From assembly GCA_903862885.1 (NCBI GenBank), contig CAIOZU010000060.1, forward strand, positions 1 to 55,587: a stretch of DNA of 55,587 bases, written 5' to 3'. The notes beneath the pieces are model-generated. The model saw nothing but the letters and a program-made list of their open reading frames with translations. It was not told the origin of the DNA and made no database searches. The DNA comes from an uncultured Pseudomonadota bacterium. GTDB taxonomy: Bacteria; Pseudomonadota; Gammaproteobacteria; Steroidobacterales; Steroidobacteraceae. A program made the position numbers and the translations under genes. Shown piece after piece: positions 40,907-50,080 of the stretch. Each line of letters starts with the position of its first letter. Position 1 is the stretch's first letter.

Positions 40907-42321
40907 GGTTGGGCCTTTTCTAAAGACGAAGGGGGAGAATTTCCAGTGCCTATGGCAATCACCAGAGCGATACGAGCCTCTGCTCGGAGGGCGCGTATGT
41001 GTATCCATTGAATCCGTGCCATGAGCGCACGCATGTCCGCCTCTAGCACCGGTAACTGACTGGTAAGGCCACCTGCGGCTCGTCGTTCTGCTAGAGACCG
41101 CGCACTCATCAGTTGAGCCAGCTTGTCATCTTGGTCCCGTTGCTCGCTTTCTAGAGCTCGAAGACGCGTGAGTTGATCCGCCACCTCTTGTACGGCACGG
41201 AGTACAGTCGCGTTGTACTGCGCAATCGCCGCGTCCACATCAGCACGCGCACCGATCAATTGCGCGTGCAAGCGACCGGCATCGAAAATTGGCAAGGAGA
41301 GACCCGGGCCCACGCCGTACTGACGCGAGGGTGCTGAGAGTAAGTCAGGTAAGGTCAATGCGGAGAATCCGATGAACCCGGTTAGGTTGAGAGTCGGGTA
41401 AAAAGCCAGCTGGGCGGCCGTCTCTTGGGAGGTGGCTGCGCTCACCCGTTCGAGCGCCGCTTGCACATCCGCGCGCCGTAAAAGCAAATCACCCGGGACG
41501 ACAGTAGGCAGTACAAGGACATCTCCATAGTTTATTGAGGGCCGCGCTATCACCTCATCTTGAGGCGCTCCGATTAGGGATCGGATGTGATGCTCACGCA
41601 GTTCAACCTCGGCAACGGCATGACTGCGTGCCGTACGTGCATCGGGAAGCAATACATTCGCCGCTTTCTGATCGACCTCCGAATCGAGACCTGCTGCTAC
41701 CCGACGCTGAATAAGGCTAGCCATCTGTAGTCGATCGTCTTCATAGGCTTTGGTGAGTTCCAGTAACTGATACTGTTGGTCGAGCTCAAAGTATGCACTG
41801 AGCAGCGTAGATTCAAGGGCACTACGCGCACCCCATAGATCAAAGCTGCGCGCATTCGCACCATGGGCTGCTGCACCAATGAGCTGGCGCTGACGGCCCC
41901 AAAAGTCAGGATCCCAGTAGGCGCCCAGATTCACTTGGCCATTCCACCAAGACGTACCACCGAACGGCGGTGGGTAGATATAAGACTCACTGAAACGGTC
42001 CCGGCTGAGACTCGCATTGGCATCCACGGTTGGTCGCAGCGTAGTAGAAACAGCCGACACAGCAGCGCGTGCGTGGGTTAAACGCGCCATGGCATCGATC
42101 AAGGACGGATTATGATCAAGCGCTCTGACCATGAGTTGGTTGAGCTGTGCATCATTAAATCGAGTCCACCAATCAGGATTGAAGACTGAGACCTCAGGTG
42201 CATCAAGGTGTAACTGATTGGCATTGAGCTGAGTCGCAGGAGGTGTCGAGGGAGGCAATGCGACACAGGCTGAGAGTGCGGCTGCGACACAGCTGATTGA
42301 GAACCGACGCAGACTCATCAT
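40903..42321 (-). CDS. Outer-membrane efflux lipoprotein (NodT/OprM family)
   Basis: 472 residues with a lipoprotein signal (SISCVAAALSAC, Cys near residue 19). Two OEP repeats form the TolC-like alpha/beta barrel: 'NPDWWTRFNDAQLNQLMVRALDHNPSL' opens the first, 'GPGLSLPIFDAGRLHAQLIGARADVDAA' the second. It is the exit duct of the tripartite pump. The start overlaps the MarR gene by 4 bases (ATGA). Confidence 0.92.
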   Translation of the reverse strand: MMSLRRFSISCVAAALSACVALPPSTPPATQLNANQLHLDAPEVSVFNPDWWTRFNDAQLNQLMVRALDHNPSLIDAMARLTHARAAVSAVSTTLRPTVDANASLSRDRFSESYIYPPPFGGTSWWNGQVNLGAYWDPDFWGRQRQLIGAAAHGANARSFDLWGARSALESTLLSAYFELDQQYQLLELTKAYEDDRLQMASLIQRRVAAGLDSEVDQKAANVLLPDARTARSHAVAEVELREHHIRSLIGAPQDEVIARPSINYGDVLVLPTVVPGDLLLRRADVQAALERVSAATSQETAAQLAFYPTLNLTGFIGFSALTLPDLLSAPSRQYGVGPGLSLPIFDAGRLHAQLIGARADVDAAIAQYNATVLRAVQEVADQLTRLRALESEQRDQDDKLAQLMSARSLAERRAAGGLTSQLPVLEADMRALMARIQWIHIRALRAEARIALVIAIGTGNSPPSSLEKAQP

Positions 42322-42806
42322 TTGACAATCCTCGATGGCAGCAAACTTCGATCTTCTTCCGCGTTCTCTAAACGCGTGATCAGTCGCTCAAGCAAGTGCG
42401 CTAGGGTCTGTACCTCGCTTGGAGTGAAATCGGTGAGTGCTTCGTTCACACGCTCGACCACCAAGGGCAGCAACGATTCCATCAGGGCATGACCCGTAGG
42501 TAACAGCACGAGCGTCACCGAGCGCCTATCCATCGCACTGCGCTGCCGTGCGATGAGGGCACGCGCCTCTAACTGATCGAGCAGGCGCGTCAAGGCACCG
42601 GAGTCGTGGTGTAGTTCGCGACACAAGTCGCTTGCGGTGTACGACGGATGATCGCGCAGTAACAAGAGAGTCGCCCACTGGATGAACGAGAGACCATGCC
42701 CGGCAAAGGCGGCCTCTATCTGGTCGCGCATCAAGGAAGCCCCCCGCCGGATGAGGTAGCCGATGCTGCTGTGTGCTTTGTAAGTACTTGAATTGTAATG
42801 ATTCAT
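42318..42806 (-). CDS. MarR-family regulator of the efflux operon
   Basis: 162 residues. Winged helix-turn-helix of the MarR type: 'LSFIQWATLLLLRDHPSYTASDLCRELHHDSGALTRLLDQLEARALIARQ' region (recognition helix around SGALTRLLDQL) and the wing 'SAMDRRSVTLVLLPTG'. Such proteins repress their own efflux operon and let go on binding a small aromatic or toxic ligand. ATG at 42806 is preferred; the longer GTG form at 42824 would start inside the operator palindrome. First gene of a four-gene unit in which every junction overlaps by 4 bases, so regulator and pump are made together. Confidence 0.9.
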   Translation of the reverse strand: MNHYNSSTYKAHSSIGYLIRRGASLMRDQIEAAFAGHGLSFIQWATLLLLRDHPSYTASDLCRELHHDSGALTRLLDQLEARALIARQRSAMDRRSVTLVLLPTGHALMESLLPLVVERVNEALTDFTPSEVQTLAHLLERLITRLENAEEDRSLLPSRIVK

Positions 42807-42815
42807 ATCTGCTCT

Positions 42816-42862
42816 GGCAGTCACTGCCTAGGCAGTATATCCAGTACGCCCATTCGCGTCAC
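42816..42862 (-). promoter_or_regulatory. Promoter with overlapping MarR-type operator
   Basis: Reading left, -35 GTGACG (42857-42862), 17-base spacer, -10 TATACT (42834-42839). On the -10 and start site lie two overlapping palindromes, ACTGCCTAGGCAGT (42823-42836, perfect) and GGCAGTCACTGCC (42816-42828, perfect about a central base). Together they make three half-sites GGCAGT/ACTGCC in a row, 10 bases before the MarR start codon. Repressor bound here would block RNA polymerase. Confidence 0.75.
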
Positions 42863-42929
42863 TCGCAATCGTTGACGCCCCCCATTAAACAGGTCAGGGT
42901 GTTCCCCTATTCCACTGAGCGGACACGTT

Positions 42930-43550
42930 GTGAAGCCCACTGACTCGAACTCCCCCCCTCACGATAAGGCTGGCGGCGTCACCCGTGAAGCCGCTGAAGA
43001 GGCTGTTAAGACCCTGCTTCTATGGTCGGGCGATGACCCCCATCGAGAGGGACTGCGCGATACCCCCGCACGCGTGGTGCGCGCCTATGAGGACTGGTGC
43101 TCTGGCTACAAAATTGATGCCGCCGATTATCTGCGCCGGACCTTTGAAGAAGTCGCTGGGTACGATGAGATGGTGATCCTAAGAGATATCACCTTTGAGT
43201 CGCACTGTGAGCACCACATGGCACCGATTATCGGTCGCGCACACGTCGGCTACCTACCACACAATAAGGTCGTCGGTATCAGCAAGCTGGCACGAGTCGT
43301 CGATGTCTATGCGCGTCGGTTTCAAGTACAGGAAAAAATGACCGCTGAGATCGCCAGCTGCATCGCTGACGTCTTAAAGCCGCGCGGCGTGGGCGTCATT
43401 ATTGAAGCGTCCCACCAGTGCATGACCACACGCGGAGTGCATAAATCCGGTGTTTCAATGGTCACTAGTACGCTGCTCGGGTCTTTCCGTGAGGATCCTC
43501 GGACACGTGCTGAATTTTTAGGAATCGTACAAACCGGCACGCATCGCTAA
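42930..43550 (+). CDS. folE: GTP cyclohydrolase I (FolE)
   Basis: 206 residues; converts GTP to 7,8-dihydroneopterin triphosphate, first step of folate and tetrahydrobiopterin synthesis, in the cytoplasm. Zinc and catalytic residues are in '[20 protein letters not shown]' and '[10 protein letters not shown]'; '[23 protein letters not shown]' is the usual central helix-strand. Starts with GTG at 42930; no strong ribosome-binding site is visible. Divergent from the efflux operon with about 120 bases between start codons, which include the MarR operator, so partial co-control is possible. Confidence 0.95.
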   Translation: MKPTDSNSPPHDKAGGVTREAAEEAVKTLLLWSGDDPHREGLRDTPARVVRAYEDWCSGYKIDAADYLRRTFEEVAGYDEMVILRDITFESHCEHHMAPIIGRAHVGYLPHNKVVGISKLARVVDVYARRFQVQEKMTAEIASCIADVLKPRGVGVIIEASHQCMTTRGVHKSGVSMVTSTLLGSFREDPRTRAEFLGIVQTGTHR

Positions 43551-43650
43551 GTCAGCGGCTTATTCATACTCGTCGCTGTATTCACATCGCCGCTCCCGAT
43601 ACGGCAGTGCTTAAACGCTTAGTATCGATGCTTATGCCAAGGAGCCATTC

Positions 43651-44652
43651 ATGATGGGCACTCACCGACTAGGAAATAACGGTCCCGCCGTGTCTACGAT
43701 CGGCCTCGGTTGTATGGGCATGTCCGACTTCTATGGTCCAACAGATCGGACTGAAAGTATTGCGACAATCCACGCTGCCCTCGATTCAGGGCTGACCTTG
43801 CTTGATACCGGTGATTTTTATGGCATGGGTCACAATGAGTTACTACTACGCGAAGCGCTGCAAGCCAAGGCGCGCGAGAAAATACAACTGAGTGTTAAAT
43901 TCGGCGCACTGCGTGATCCGACCGGCGCGTGGTTAGGCTATGACGCTCGGCCAGCGGCCATTAAGAATTTTTTGACCTACACCTTGCAACGCTTAGGGAC
44001 AGACTACATCGATATTTATCGACCCGCACGCCTTGATCCACAGGTGCCGATCGAAGACACCATTGGCGCGATTGCTCAGTTAGTCAGCGCGGGCTACGTA
44101 CGTTACATCGGCTTATCTGAGGTCGGTGTTGACACCATTCGCCGCGCGCAGGCCGTGCACTCGATCTGCGATCTACAAATAGAGTACTCACTGCTCTCAC
44201 GCGGAATTGAGAAGGCCATCCTGCCAGCCTGTCGCTCGCTGGGAATTAGTATCACTGCCTACGGGGTGTTAAGCCGTGGACTGATCAGCGGCCATTGGTC
44301 AAAAGACCGCTTGCGCACCCCCGACTTTCGAAGTCACAGCCCCCGTTTTCAAGGGACCAACCTAGATATCAATCTCAACCTAGTGGATAACTTACGGGCC
44401 GCCGCGGATCAGCTCGGACTGACAGTAGCGCAAGCGGCTATCGCCTGGGTACGCGCGCAGGGGGACGATATTGTGCCGCTCATCGGTGCGCGACGCCGAG
44501 ATCGGCTCACCGAGGCGCTCGGGGCAACCGACATTGCCTTAACGGCCGCTCAACTGAGCGCACTCACTGAAGCGGTCCCAAAAGACGCCGCCGCCGGCGC
44601 GCGCTATCCAGTACAAGCCATGGCGCACTTGGACAGCGAACTGGACAGATAA
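43651..44652 (+). CDS. Aldo/keto reductase, catalytic His replaced
   Basis: 333 residues, NADPH-dependent (beta/alpha)8 oxidoreductase of the YakC/AKR13-like group: 'RLGNNGPAVSTIGLGCMGMS' start, 'LLDTGDFYGMGHNELLLREAL'-region with D52 and Y57, and K83 in 'SVKFG'. The fourth catalytic residue, His in the usual 'QHRxDP', is Ala126 here ('DIYRPARLDPQVPIEDT'). The NADP-binding C-terminus 'PLIGARRRDRLTEALGA' is intact. I believe a subgroup of this family shares the PARLDP form, so it may be a genuine functional variant. AAGGAG lies 6 bases before the start. Substrate unknown. Confidence 0.88.
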   Translation: MMGTHRLGNNGPAVSTIGLGCMGMSDFYGPTDRTESIATIHAALDSGLTLLDTGDFYGMGHNELLLREALQAKAREKIQLSVKFGALRDPTGAWLGYDARPAAIKNFLTYTLQRLGTDYIDIYRPARLDPQVPIEDTIGAIAQLVSAGYVRYIGLSEVGVDTIRRAQAVHSICDLQIEYSLLSRGIEKAILPACRSLGISITAYGVLSRGLISGHWSKDRLRTPDFRSHSPRFQGTNLDINLNLVDNLRAAADQLGLTVAQAAIAWVRAQGDDIVPLIGARRRDRLTEALGATDIALTAAQLSALTEAVPKDAAAGARYPVQAMAHLDSELDR

Positions 44653-44863
44653 GCGGCCTAAGGGCGCACCACTCGGTGCATGCAAAGCGCAGGCCTGTGC
44701 CATTATCCTGTCCATCAAAACCTCGTCGTCTCCATGTGACGTGAGCACGCCGTGGTCTTTCACTGGTACCGGTAGGTGGGCAATGTTAAGATACGCCGGA
44801 AAGCTCGCTGCCACATCACCGTCAGCCTTTTCATACGCTTAAGATGAACCCGGCGCCTCGCTC

Positions 44864-46612
44864 ATGTATACCGCCCCTCTTGCCGACATCCGCTTCGTGC
44901 TCCACGCGCTGCTCGGCGATCAAGTCCTAGAGGGACTCAACGACTTCCCAGACTATTCGACGGATTTCGCAGACTCCGTGCTGGCAGAAGCTGCCCAGTT
45001 TGCGGAGGGCGTCTTAGCGCCCACCAATGCACCAGGCGATCGCGAAGGGGCTCTTTGGACCGCAGATGGCGTGGTGGTGCCTGCGGCCATGAAAGATGCT
45101 TATCATCGCTTCGTCGAAGCCGGCTGGCCCACACTGCGCGGCCCGCCGTCGTCTGGCGGACAAGGTGCCCCGATGGTGCTGTGTGCCGCGGTAGAGGAGC
45201 TGTGGGCCTCTGCCAACCTGTCTTTTAAGTTATGTCACATGTTGACAAGTGCGGCGGTCGAATCCATCGAGCAACGTGGTTCAGAAGAGCAGCGTCGCAT
45301 CTATCTTCCGAAACTCGTGAGTGGCGAATGGACCGGCACGATGAATCTCACCGAACCACTGGCCGGCAGTGATCTCGGACTCATCCGCACACGGGCCGAG
45401 GCCACGCCAGCGGGTTTCCGACTCTACGGCCAAAAAATATTCATTAGTTGGGGCGATCATGATGTAGCAGACAACATCATCCACCTCGTACTGGCCCGTA
45501 TCGACGGCGCGCCCGCCGGTACCAAGGGATTATCCCTGTTCATCGTTCCGAAAGTGCTGGTTAGCGCTGACGGAACACTCGGTGCCCGCAATGACGTCCA
45601 CTGTCTGTCGATCGAGCGAAAACTCGGCATACACGCCAGTCCCACCTGCGTCATGTCTTACGGAGATAGAGGCGGTGCCATCGGCTACTTGGTCGGTGAG
45701 CCCAACCGCGGCCTTGAGTCTATTTTCATTATGATGAACGCCGCTCGCCTGTCGGTCGGGCTTGAGGGCTATGCGATCGGGGAACGCGCGTATCAGCAAG
45801 CGGCAGCGTGGGCTGTGACTCGACGCCAAGGCAAGTCCCCTGCCGCGACTCCGGTCGCCATTGCATCCCATCCGGATGTGCGGCGGATGCTCCTCAGTAT
45901 GCGCGCTTCCGTCGAGGCCGCTCGAGCGCTGGCCCTATATACCGCGCTCCAATTAGATCTAGGCGCACATGCGCCAGATGCCTCACTGCGCACTCAAGCG
46001 CAGGCCCGTGGCGATCTATTGATTCCAATCGTCAAAGCTTGGTCGACCGAAATGGGTGTCGAAGTTGCCTCGATGGGTATCCAAGTACATGGTGGGATGG
46101 GATACATTGAAGACACAGCAGCGGCTCAGCTGATGAGAGATGCGCGCATTGGTCCGATCTATGAAGGCACCACCGGCATTCAGGCGTTGGATCTGATCAG
46201 TCGCAAAGTGGGTCGCGATCAAGGTGCGGCACTTTTCGACTTACTCGAGCAGATGCGCCACGAACTCGAAGCACTGCAACCCAATAAGCCGGCTGACCAT
46301 GACATGTGTGCAGAAGCGCTCGTCGCCTTAGTGGCGCTCAAGCATTCGGCGCACTTATTGGTGGGGTATCTCGCCCACGATGTCACCCACGCACAGACGA
46401 TTGCCGTTCCCTTCCTCAAACAATGCGGGTTGACGATGGGCGGTTGGCTAATGGCGAAGGCCGATGCTCTAGCGGCCGCCGGTGTCGGCGGCAGCTCTGA
46501 ATTTCTCACTGCCAAGCGGCTGACTGCGCGCTTCTACGCGACTCATCTATTACCCCAGGCTATAGCTTTTGGGCGCACGGTCGAGTGTGGCGCTAACTGT
46601 CTGATCGACTGA
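44864..46612 (+). CDS. Acyl-CoA dehydrogenase (long form with C-terminal extension)
   Basis: 582 residues, FAD-dependent alpha,beta-dehydrogenation of an acyl-CoA. Order: N-terminal helices with the extra ~50-residue leader of the 3-methylmercaptopropionyl-CoA dehydrogenase-like (DmdC) subgroup, 'GTMNLTEPLAGSDLGLIRTRA' (FAD/substrate contacts), 'IQVHGGMGYIEDTAAAQLMRDARI', and catalytic Glu in 'GPIYEGTTGIQALDLISRK', then a ~120-residue C-terminal extension typical of this subgroup. It may serve fatty-acid or branched/sulfur acyl-CoA breakdown and could feed the HMG-CoA-lyase-like step encoded further right, but they are in separate transcripts. Confidence 0.9.
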   Translation: MYTAPLADIRFVLHALLGDQVLEGLNDFPDYSTDFADSVLAEAAQFAEGVLAPTNAPGDREGALWTADGVVVPAAMKDAYHRFVEAGWPTLRGPPSSGGQGAPMVLCAAVEELWASANLSFKLCHMLTSAAVESIEQRGSEEQRRIYLPKLVSGEWTGTMNLTEPLAGSDLGLIRTRAEATPAGFRLYGQKIFISWGDHDVADNIIHLVLARIDGAPAGTKGLSLFIVPKVLVSADGTLGARNDVHCLSIERKLGIHASPTCVMSYGDRGGAIGYLVGEPNRGLESIFIMMNAARLSVGLEGYAIGERAYQQAAAWAVTRRQGKSPAATPVAIASHPDVRRMLLSMRASVEAARALALYTALQLDLGAHAPDASLRTQAQARGDLLIPIVKAWSTEMGVEVASMGIQVHGGMGYIEDTAAAQLMRDARIGPIYEGTTGIQALDLISRKVGRDQGAALFDLLEQMRHELEALQPNKPADHDMCAEALVALVALKHSAHLLVGYLAHDVTHAQTIAVPFLKQCGLTMGGWLMAKADALAAAGVGGSSEFLTAKRLTARFYATHLLPQAIAFGRTVECGANCLID

Positions 46613-46621
46613 CCAATAAAA

Positions 46622-46643
46622 ACGCCGGCTTCGTAGCCGGCGT
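46622..46643 (-). terminator. Intrinsic terminator of the TonB receptor gene, possibly bidirectional
   Basis: ACGCCGGCT (46622-46630), loop TCGT, AGCCGGCGT (46635-46643). Read leftwards, the 9-bp stem is followed by TTTTATT, a proper U-tract for the receptor transcript. Read rightwards, after the acyl-CoA dehydrogenase gene, it is followed only by CAAATTA. Confidence 0.8.
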
Positions 46644-46702
46644 CAAATTATCTCACTGCGAATCAATGAGGCTAGCGCCTAAGGGCACCAGCCTCCTGAG
46701 AC

Positions 46703-49321
46703 TTACTTGCCGCCCGCGAATCGGTAGGATACGTCTAAGCCGAATGCTCGGCCCGTGCCGGAATTCAGGAACGATCCGCCAAACTCTGGGGCGGGAATCA
46801 CCTCAGCAAGATACTTCTTGTTGGCAAGGTTTCGACTCCACGCGGTCATATCCCAGTTAGTACCGCGTAATCCGACACGCGCATTGAGCAGCGTATAGGC
46901 GGCACGATACGTGTTTGAGTAATCACCGGGAACACCAAACAGCGTTTGCACTTGATTACCTTGCACGGCACTAAACCAAGTCTTACCGATCGAATTGCCA
47001 TCTACGCGCGCAACAAGATTGAGATGATCAGCAATCTGAACAGTGAAATCCGCGCCGAAGGACGCAGTGTATTCAGGTGCATAGGGCACTTTATTACCAG
47101 CGGTGTAGGGGCGACCCGAATAGGAATCGATTTTGCTATCGACAGTACCGACGCCTGCGAACAGCGTCAGGTAATCACCGGTCCGCCAGCGAATATCGCC
47201 TTCAACACCCTTAAGCGTTGCCTGATCAATGTTGGTCACGACCCGAAGCAAGCCGAACGGACCGGCGAAAAAGTTGAAGATCTGCATATTGTCGACCTTC
47301 GTATTGAAAGCCGCCAAATCAATCATCACGCTGCGATCGAGCAGCTCCATCTTGAGGCCTACTTCAGCGGCCTTAGAGACTTCTTTCTTATACTCATCAG
47401 AAACACCGTTAGGGTACGAGTTACTTGATACCGGCAAGGATGGGCCGGCTGGCGTCCCAAAAGCATTCTGAGCCGTGATACTGCCCGGCGTAATGGCGTT
47501 TAGCGCACCAAAATACTGCTGGACGGTCGCGGCACTGCCTGATGAGTTAAAGCCACCACTACGAAAGCCATACCCGTAAGAGGCGTAGGCTGACATATGC
47601 TGCTCAAACTTCCAGTTCAGAGACAGCTTCGGTTCTGGCTCACTAAACGATGCTGAACGGCTGGGGATAGAAGTCGCTGCCTGGTTCACATTGTAATAAG
47701 GGTTGATGTACCCGGTACAGGTCACCGTGTTGGGACCGTCCGGACAGACCACAGCACCAAAGGCTCCGAAACCCGCCGTCTGCGGACTGATTTTTGGCAC
47801 GTTATTATCAACGGAGCGTTTTTCATTGTCGTAACGAATCGCGAAGGCGACCTCGAGATTCTTCTGGATGTCGTACGCAATGTTGCCGAACACCGCCGAC
47901 ACCTTATTCTCGTAATTATCATCAAATAAAAGATCGGTCGGATTCGTACCGCCAGCGCGTACCAATGGCTGAGCCAGTAAGTCACCGGCGCCTGGATCAG
48001 ACCCTTGGGCCACCACCACATGACGCTTGATATCAGCCACATACAAGCCTGCTTGCCAACGCAGCGCTTGATCACCCGGTGAACTGATACGCAACTCCAA
48101 CGAGATGTCTTTCTGATCACGCTGCTGGTACTGGTAGCCATCGCACGTCGCAGGGCCATAGGCCGGAAGTACCGAATTGCCACCTAAATAAAAGGTGGGC
48201 GACGGCAATGGACCACCCGTTTGATTGGTGATGTCAGCTTGGCAGGGCGCGGTTGCTGCGTACAGACCAAAAGCTGCGCTCGTACCATCCGTTAAGAAAT
48301 AGTTAGTTTGATTATTGTAGGCAGCCCACGCCGTCAAGGTGCCCACATCAATCTTCCGATCCCACTTAACTGAGACCTGCTCATTCTTCTGTTCGTTGTG
48401 TGGAACGATATTGCTGATGTAATCAAAAACGTGGTTATTAACATTCTGATTAAAGTCAGCACTATTAAAGCCGGGCAGAATACCATTAAGACCGGCGGTC
48501 GCCACGGTGAAATAGGGTAACGCGAAAGCGGCGTTAAAGTTAATCGCGCCGGCAGTGATTTTAGAGAATTTAGCCTTTACATCGAAGGTGCCATTCTCAC
48601 CGGCATCAATAATCAGGCGTGGCGCGATGCCATACTCTTTGTAATAGTCGGCGCAATTATCGCAATGTAAATAACTGTTGTAGAAGAAACCATTGGTGTT
48701 GCGATAGAACGCGCTCACGCCACCATCAACTCCGTCGGCCAACTTACCGGCAAAATAGATATTGGCTTTCTCCGTGCCTTTATTGGCGCCACCCGCTGTC
48801 ACATCAAACTCAGTTTCATCGGTGGGCTTACGGGTATTAATAATCATTGCACCAGAAACGGCATTTCGACCGTAGATGGCGCTCTGCGGACCCTTCACGA
48901 TTTCGATCTGGTCAACGTTCGCGAATTCTTGGTTGAATCCATTCGGATTGGTCTGAAGAACGCCATCGATCACCAACGCAAAGTTAGTCTCTGCATCGCG
49001 ACCCGTATTAATGCCGCGAATACTCACCTGCATATCGCCCACCTCGGCGGTCTGCACTTGCGAGACACCGGGGGTTAATGCGATGAAGTCTTGTGGCCGC
49101 TCAATACCCGCACGCTTAATGTCGGCGGCGGTGAACGCCTGAACCGTCGCTGGTACGTCGATAAGCTTTTCTTCGCGGGCACGAGCCGTGACCACAATCT
49201 CGCCGAGTTCGCCGGCTGGTGCGTTGGCCGCTGGCGCTTGCTGTGCGCCCGCTTGGGAAGCCATCAAGGTCATGGCAATGGAACCGGCAAGCAGGGTGAG
49301 TTGACTGGCACGAATGGTCAT
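46703..49321 (-). CDS. TonB-dependent outer-membrane receptor
   Basis: 872 residues. Signal peptide to residue ~26 (SIAMTLMASQAGAQQ), TonB-box-like 'LGEIVVTARAREEKLIDVP', plug with 'DMQVSIRGINTGRDAETNFALVIDGVLQ' type run and 'VDQIEIVKGPQSAIYGRNAV', and a barrel ending '...RAFGLDVSYRFAGGK'. Ends a few residues after the usual terminal Phe, which is uncommon. The 111 bases before it hold the CTGTATACAATC motif that also precedes the CoA-transferase operon, so I infer that it imports the substrate of that pathway. A strong terminator follows the gene. Confidence 0.9.
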   Translation of the reverse strand: MTIRASQLTLLAGSIAMTLMASQAGAQQAPAANAPAGELGEIVVTARAREEKLIDVPATVQAFTAADIKRAGIERPQDFIALTPGVSQVQTAEVGDMQVSIRGINTGRDAETNFALVIDGVLQTNPNGFNQEFANVDQIEIVKGPQSAIYGRNAVSGAMIINTRKPTDETEFDVTAGGANKGTEKANIYFAGKLADGVDGGVSAFYRNTNGFFYNSYLHCDNCADYYKEYGIAPRLIIDAGENGTFDVKAKFSKITAGAINFNAAFALPYFTVATAGLNGILPGFNSADFNQNVNNHVFDYISNIVPHNEQKNEQVSVKWDRKIDVGTLTAWAAYNNQTNYFLTDGTSAAFGLYAATAPCQADITNQTGGPLPSPTFYLGGNSVLPAYGPATCDGYQYQQRDQKDISLELRISSPGDQALRWQAGLYVADIKRHVVVAQGSDPGAGDLLAQPLVRAGGTNPTDLLFDDNYENKVSAVFGNIAYDIQKNLEVAFAIRYDNEKRSVDNNVPKISPQTAGFGAFGAVVCPDGPNTVTCTGYINPYYNVNQAATSIPSRSASFSEPEPKLSLNWKFEQHMSAYASYGYGFRSGGFNSSGSAATVQQYFGALNAITPGSITAQNAFGTPAGPSLPVSSNSYPNGVSDEYKKEVSKAAEVGLKMELLDRSVMIDLAAFNTKVDNMQIFNFFAGPFGLLRVVTNIDQATLKGVEGDIRWRTGDYLTLFAGVGTVDSKIDSYSGRPYTAGNKVPYAPEYTASFGADFTVQIADHLNLVARVDGNSIGKTWFSAVQGNQVQTLFGVPGDYSNTYRAAYTLLNARVGLRGTNWDMTAWSRNLANKKYLAEVIPAPEFGGSFLNSGTGRAFGLDVSYRFAGGK

Positions 49322-49381
49322 TAAGTCCTCGCGTTTCAGTGGATAACTGACATTAAGAAAGAATAAGTGACTGCAGTATGA

Positions 49382-49393
49382 CTGTATACAATC
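49382..49393. promoter_or_regulatory. Shared operator-like motif, copy 1
   Basis: CTGTATACAATC, centred on the palindrome TGTATACA, 61 bases before the TonB receptor start codon. The palindrome type resembles operators of GntR/FadR-subfamily regulators. An identical 12-mer is at 51322-51333. Confidence 0.55.
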
Positions 49394-49432
49394 TGCAATA
49401 TAAGCGTATTACTACGGATTCCCACGACGCTG

Positions 49433-50077
49433 TCAAGCGCGGGACGCTGCCCACGCGGTCAGGTAGTTCTGCGCGTGCGAAAGCTCGATGACTTCGGCAT
49501 ATTTTGCTTGTAAATCATAGAGATTGGCCTCATGCGGACCTGGATCGCGATCGCCCACCGCCTCCCGAACCACCAAGGGGATAAACCCGTGCTGGCAAGC
49601 ATCTAATGCTGTTGCGCGCACGCAACCACTGGTGGACACCCCGGCGATTAGGAGCGTATCGATCCCTAAACTCGTGAGGGTCGCAGCCATGCTGGTTCCA
49701 AAAAACGCGCTCGCATACTGCTTCGTCACCAAGGTCTCACCTGCCTGTGGCGATACCTCTTTTGGAAAGGCGCCAAAGTGCGGATCTCGACCGACTTCAA
49801 AACCATGTAGCGCAGGTATCTTTCGCATAAACACACCGCCATCTCGGCCACCCACTTGATAGCTCAAACAGGTGTGAATGATCGGAATGGCGGCGGTGCG
49901 CGCAGATTCCAATAACGTAGCCGCTCCACGTAAAGCGGACAGACAGCCCTCGCCACCAAATAAAGGCGAGCCCTCGGTGAAGTAAGCATTCACCAAATCA
50001 ATCATGACGAGCGCAGGTTGTCGCCCTGGCTTTAGGCGTCCATCAAAGCCACTACTGATGCTGTATTTTTGCGCCAT
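49433..50077 (-). CDS. Isochorismatase-family cysteine hydrolase (N-carbamoylsarcosine amidase-like)
   Basis: 214 residues, no signal peptide. Catalytic triad of the cysteine hydrolase superfamily: D27 ('ALVMIDLVNAYF'), K119 ('TLVTKQYASAF') and C152 ('GVSTSGCVRATALDA'), with the cis-peptide VST motif before the Cys. The F-E/G-S-P-L loop and 'SGCVRATALDACQHGF' favour N-carbamoylsarcosine amidohydrolase-like enzymes over true isochorismatases. It would release ammonia and CO2 from an N-carbamoyl amino acid or hydrolyse another amide. Three bases separate it from the CoA-transferase gene ahead of it, so they form an operon. Confidence 0.82.
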   Translation of the reverse strand: MAQKYSISSGFDGRLKPGRQPALVMIDLVNAYFTEGSPLFGGEGCLSALRGAATLLESARTAAIPIIHTCLSYQVGGRDGGVFMRKIPALHGFEVGRDPHFGAFPKEVSPQAGETLVTKQYASAFFGTSMAATLTSLGIDTLLIAGVSTSGCVRATALDACQHGFIPLVVREAVGDRDPGPHEANLYDLQAKYAEVIELSHAQNYLTAWAASRA

Positions 50078-50080
50078 CGC

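Noticed and set aside
44539-44814. Minus-strand frame of 91 codons over the end of the aldo/keto reductase gene
   Set aside because: Half of it is antisense to the reductase; the rest shows no family marks and no start signal.
47722-48183. Minus-strand open frame of 153 codons in another register
   Set aside because: Same-strand alternative frame inside the TonB receptor barrel; rich in Arg/Ser/Trp, no ribosome-binding site.
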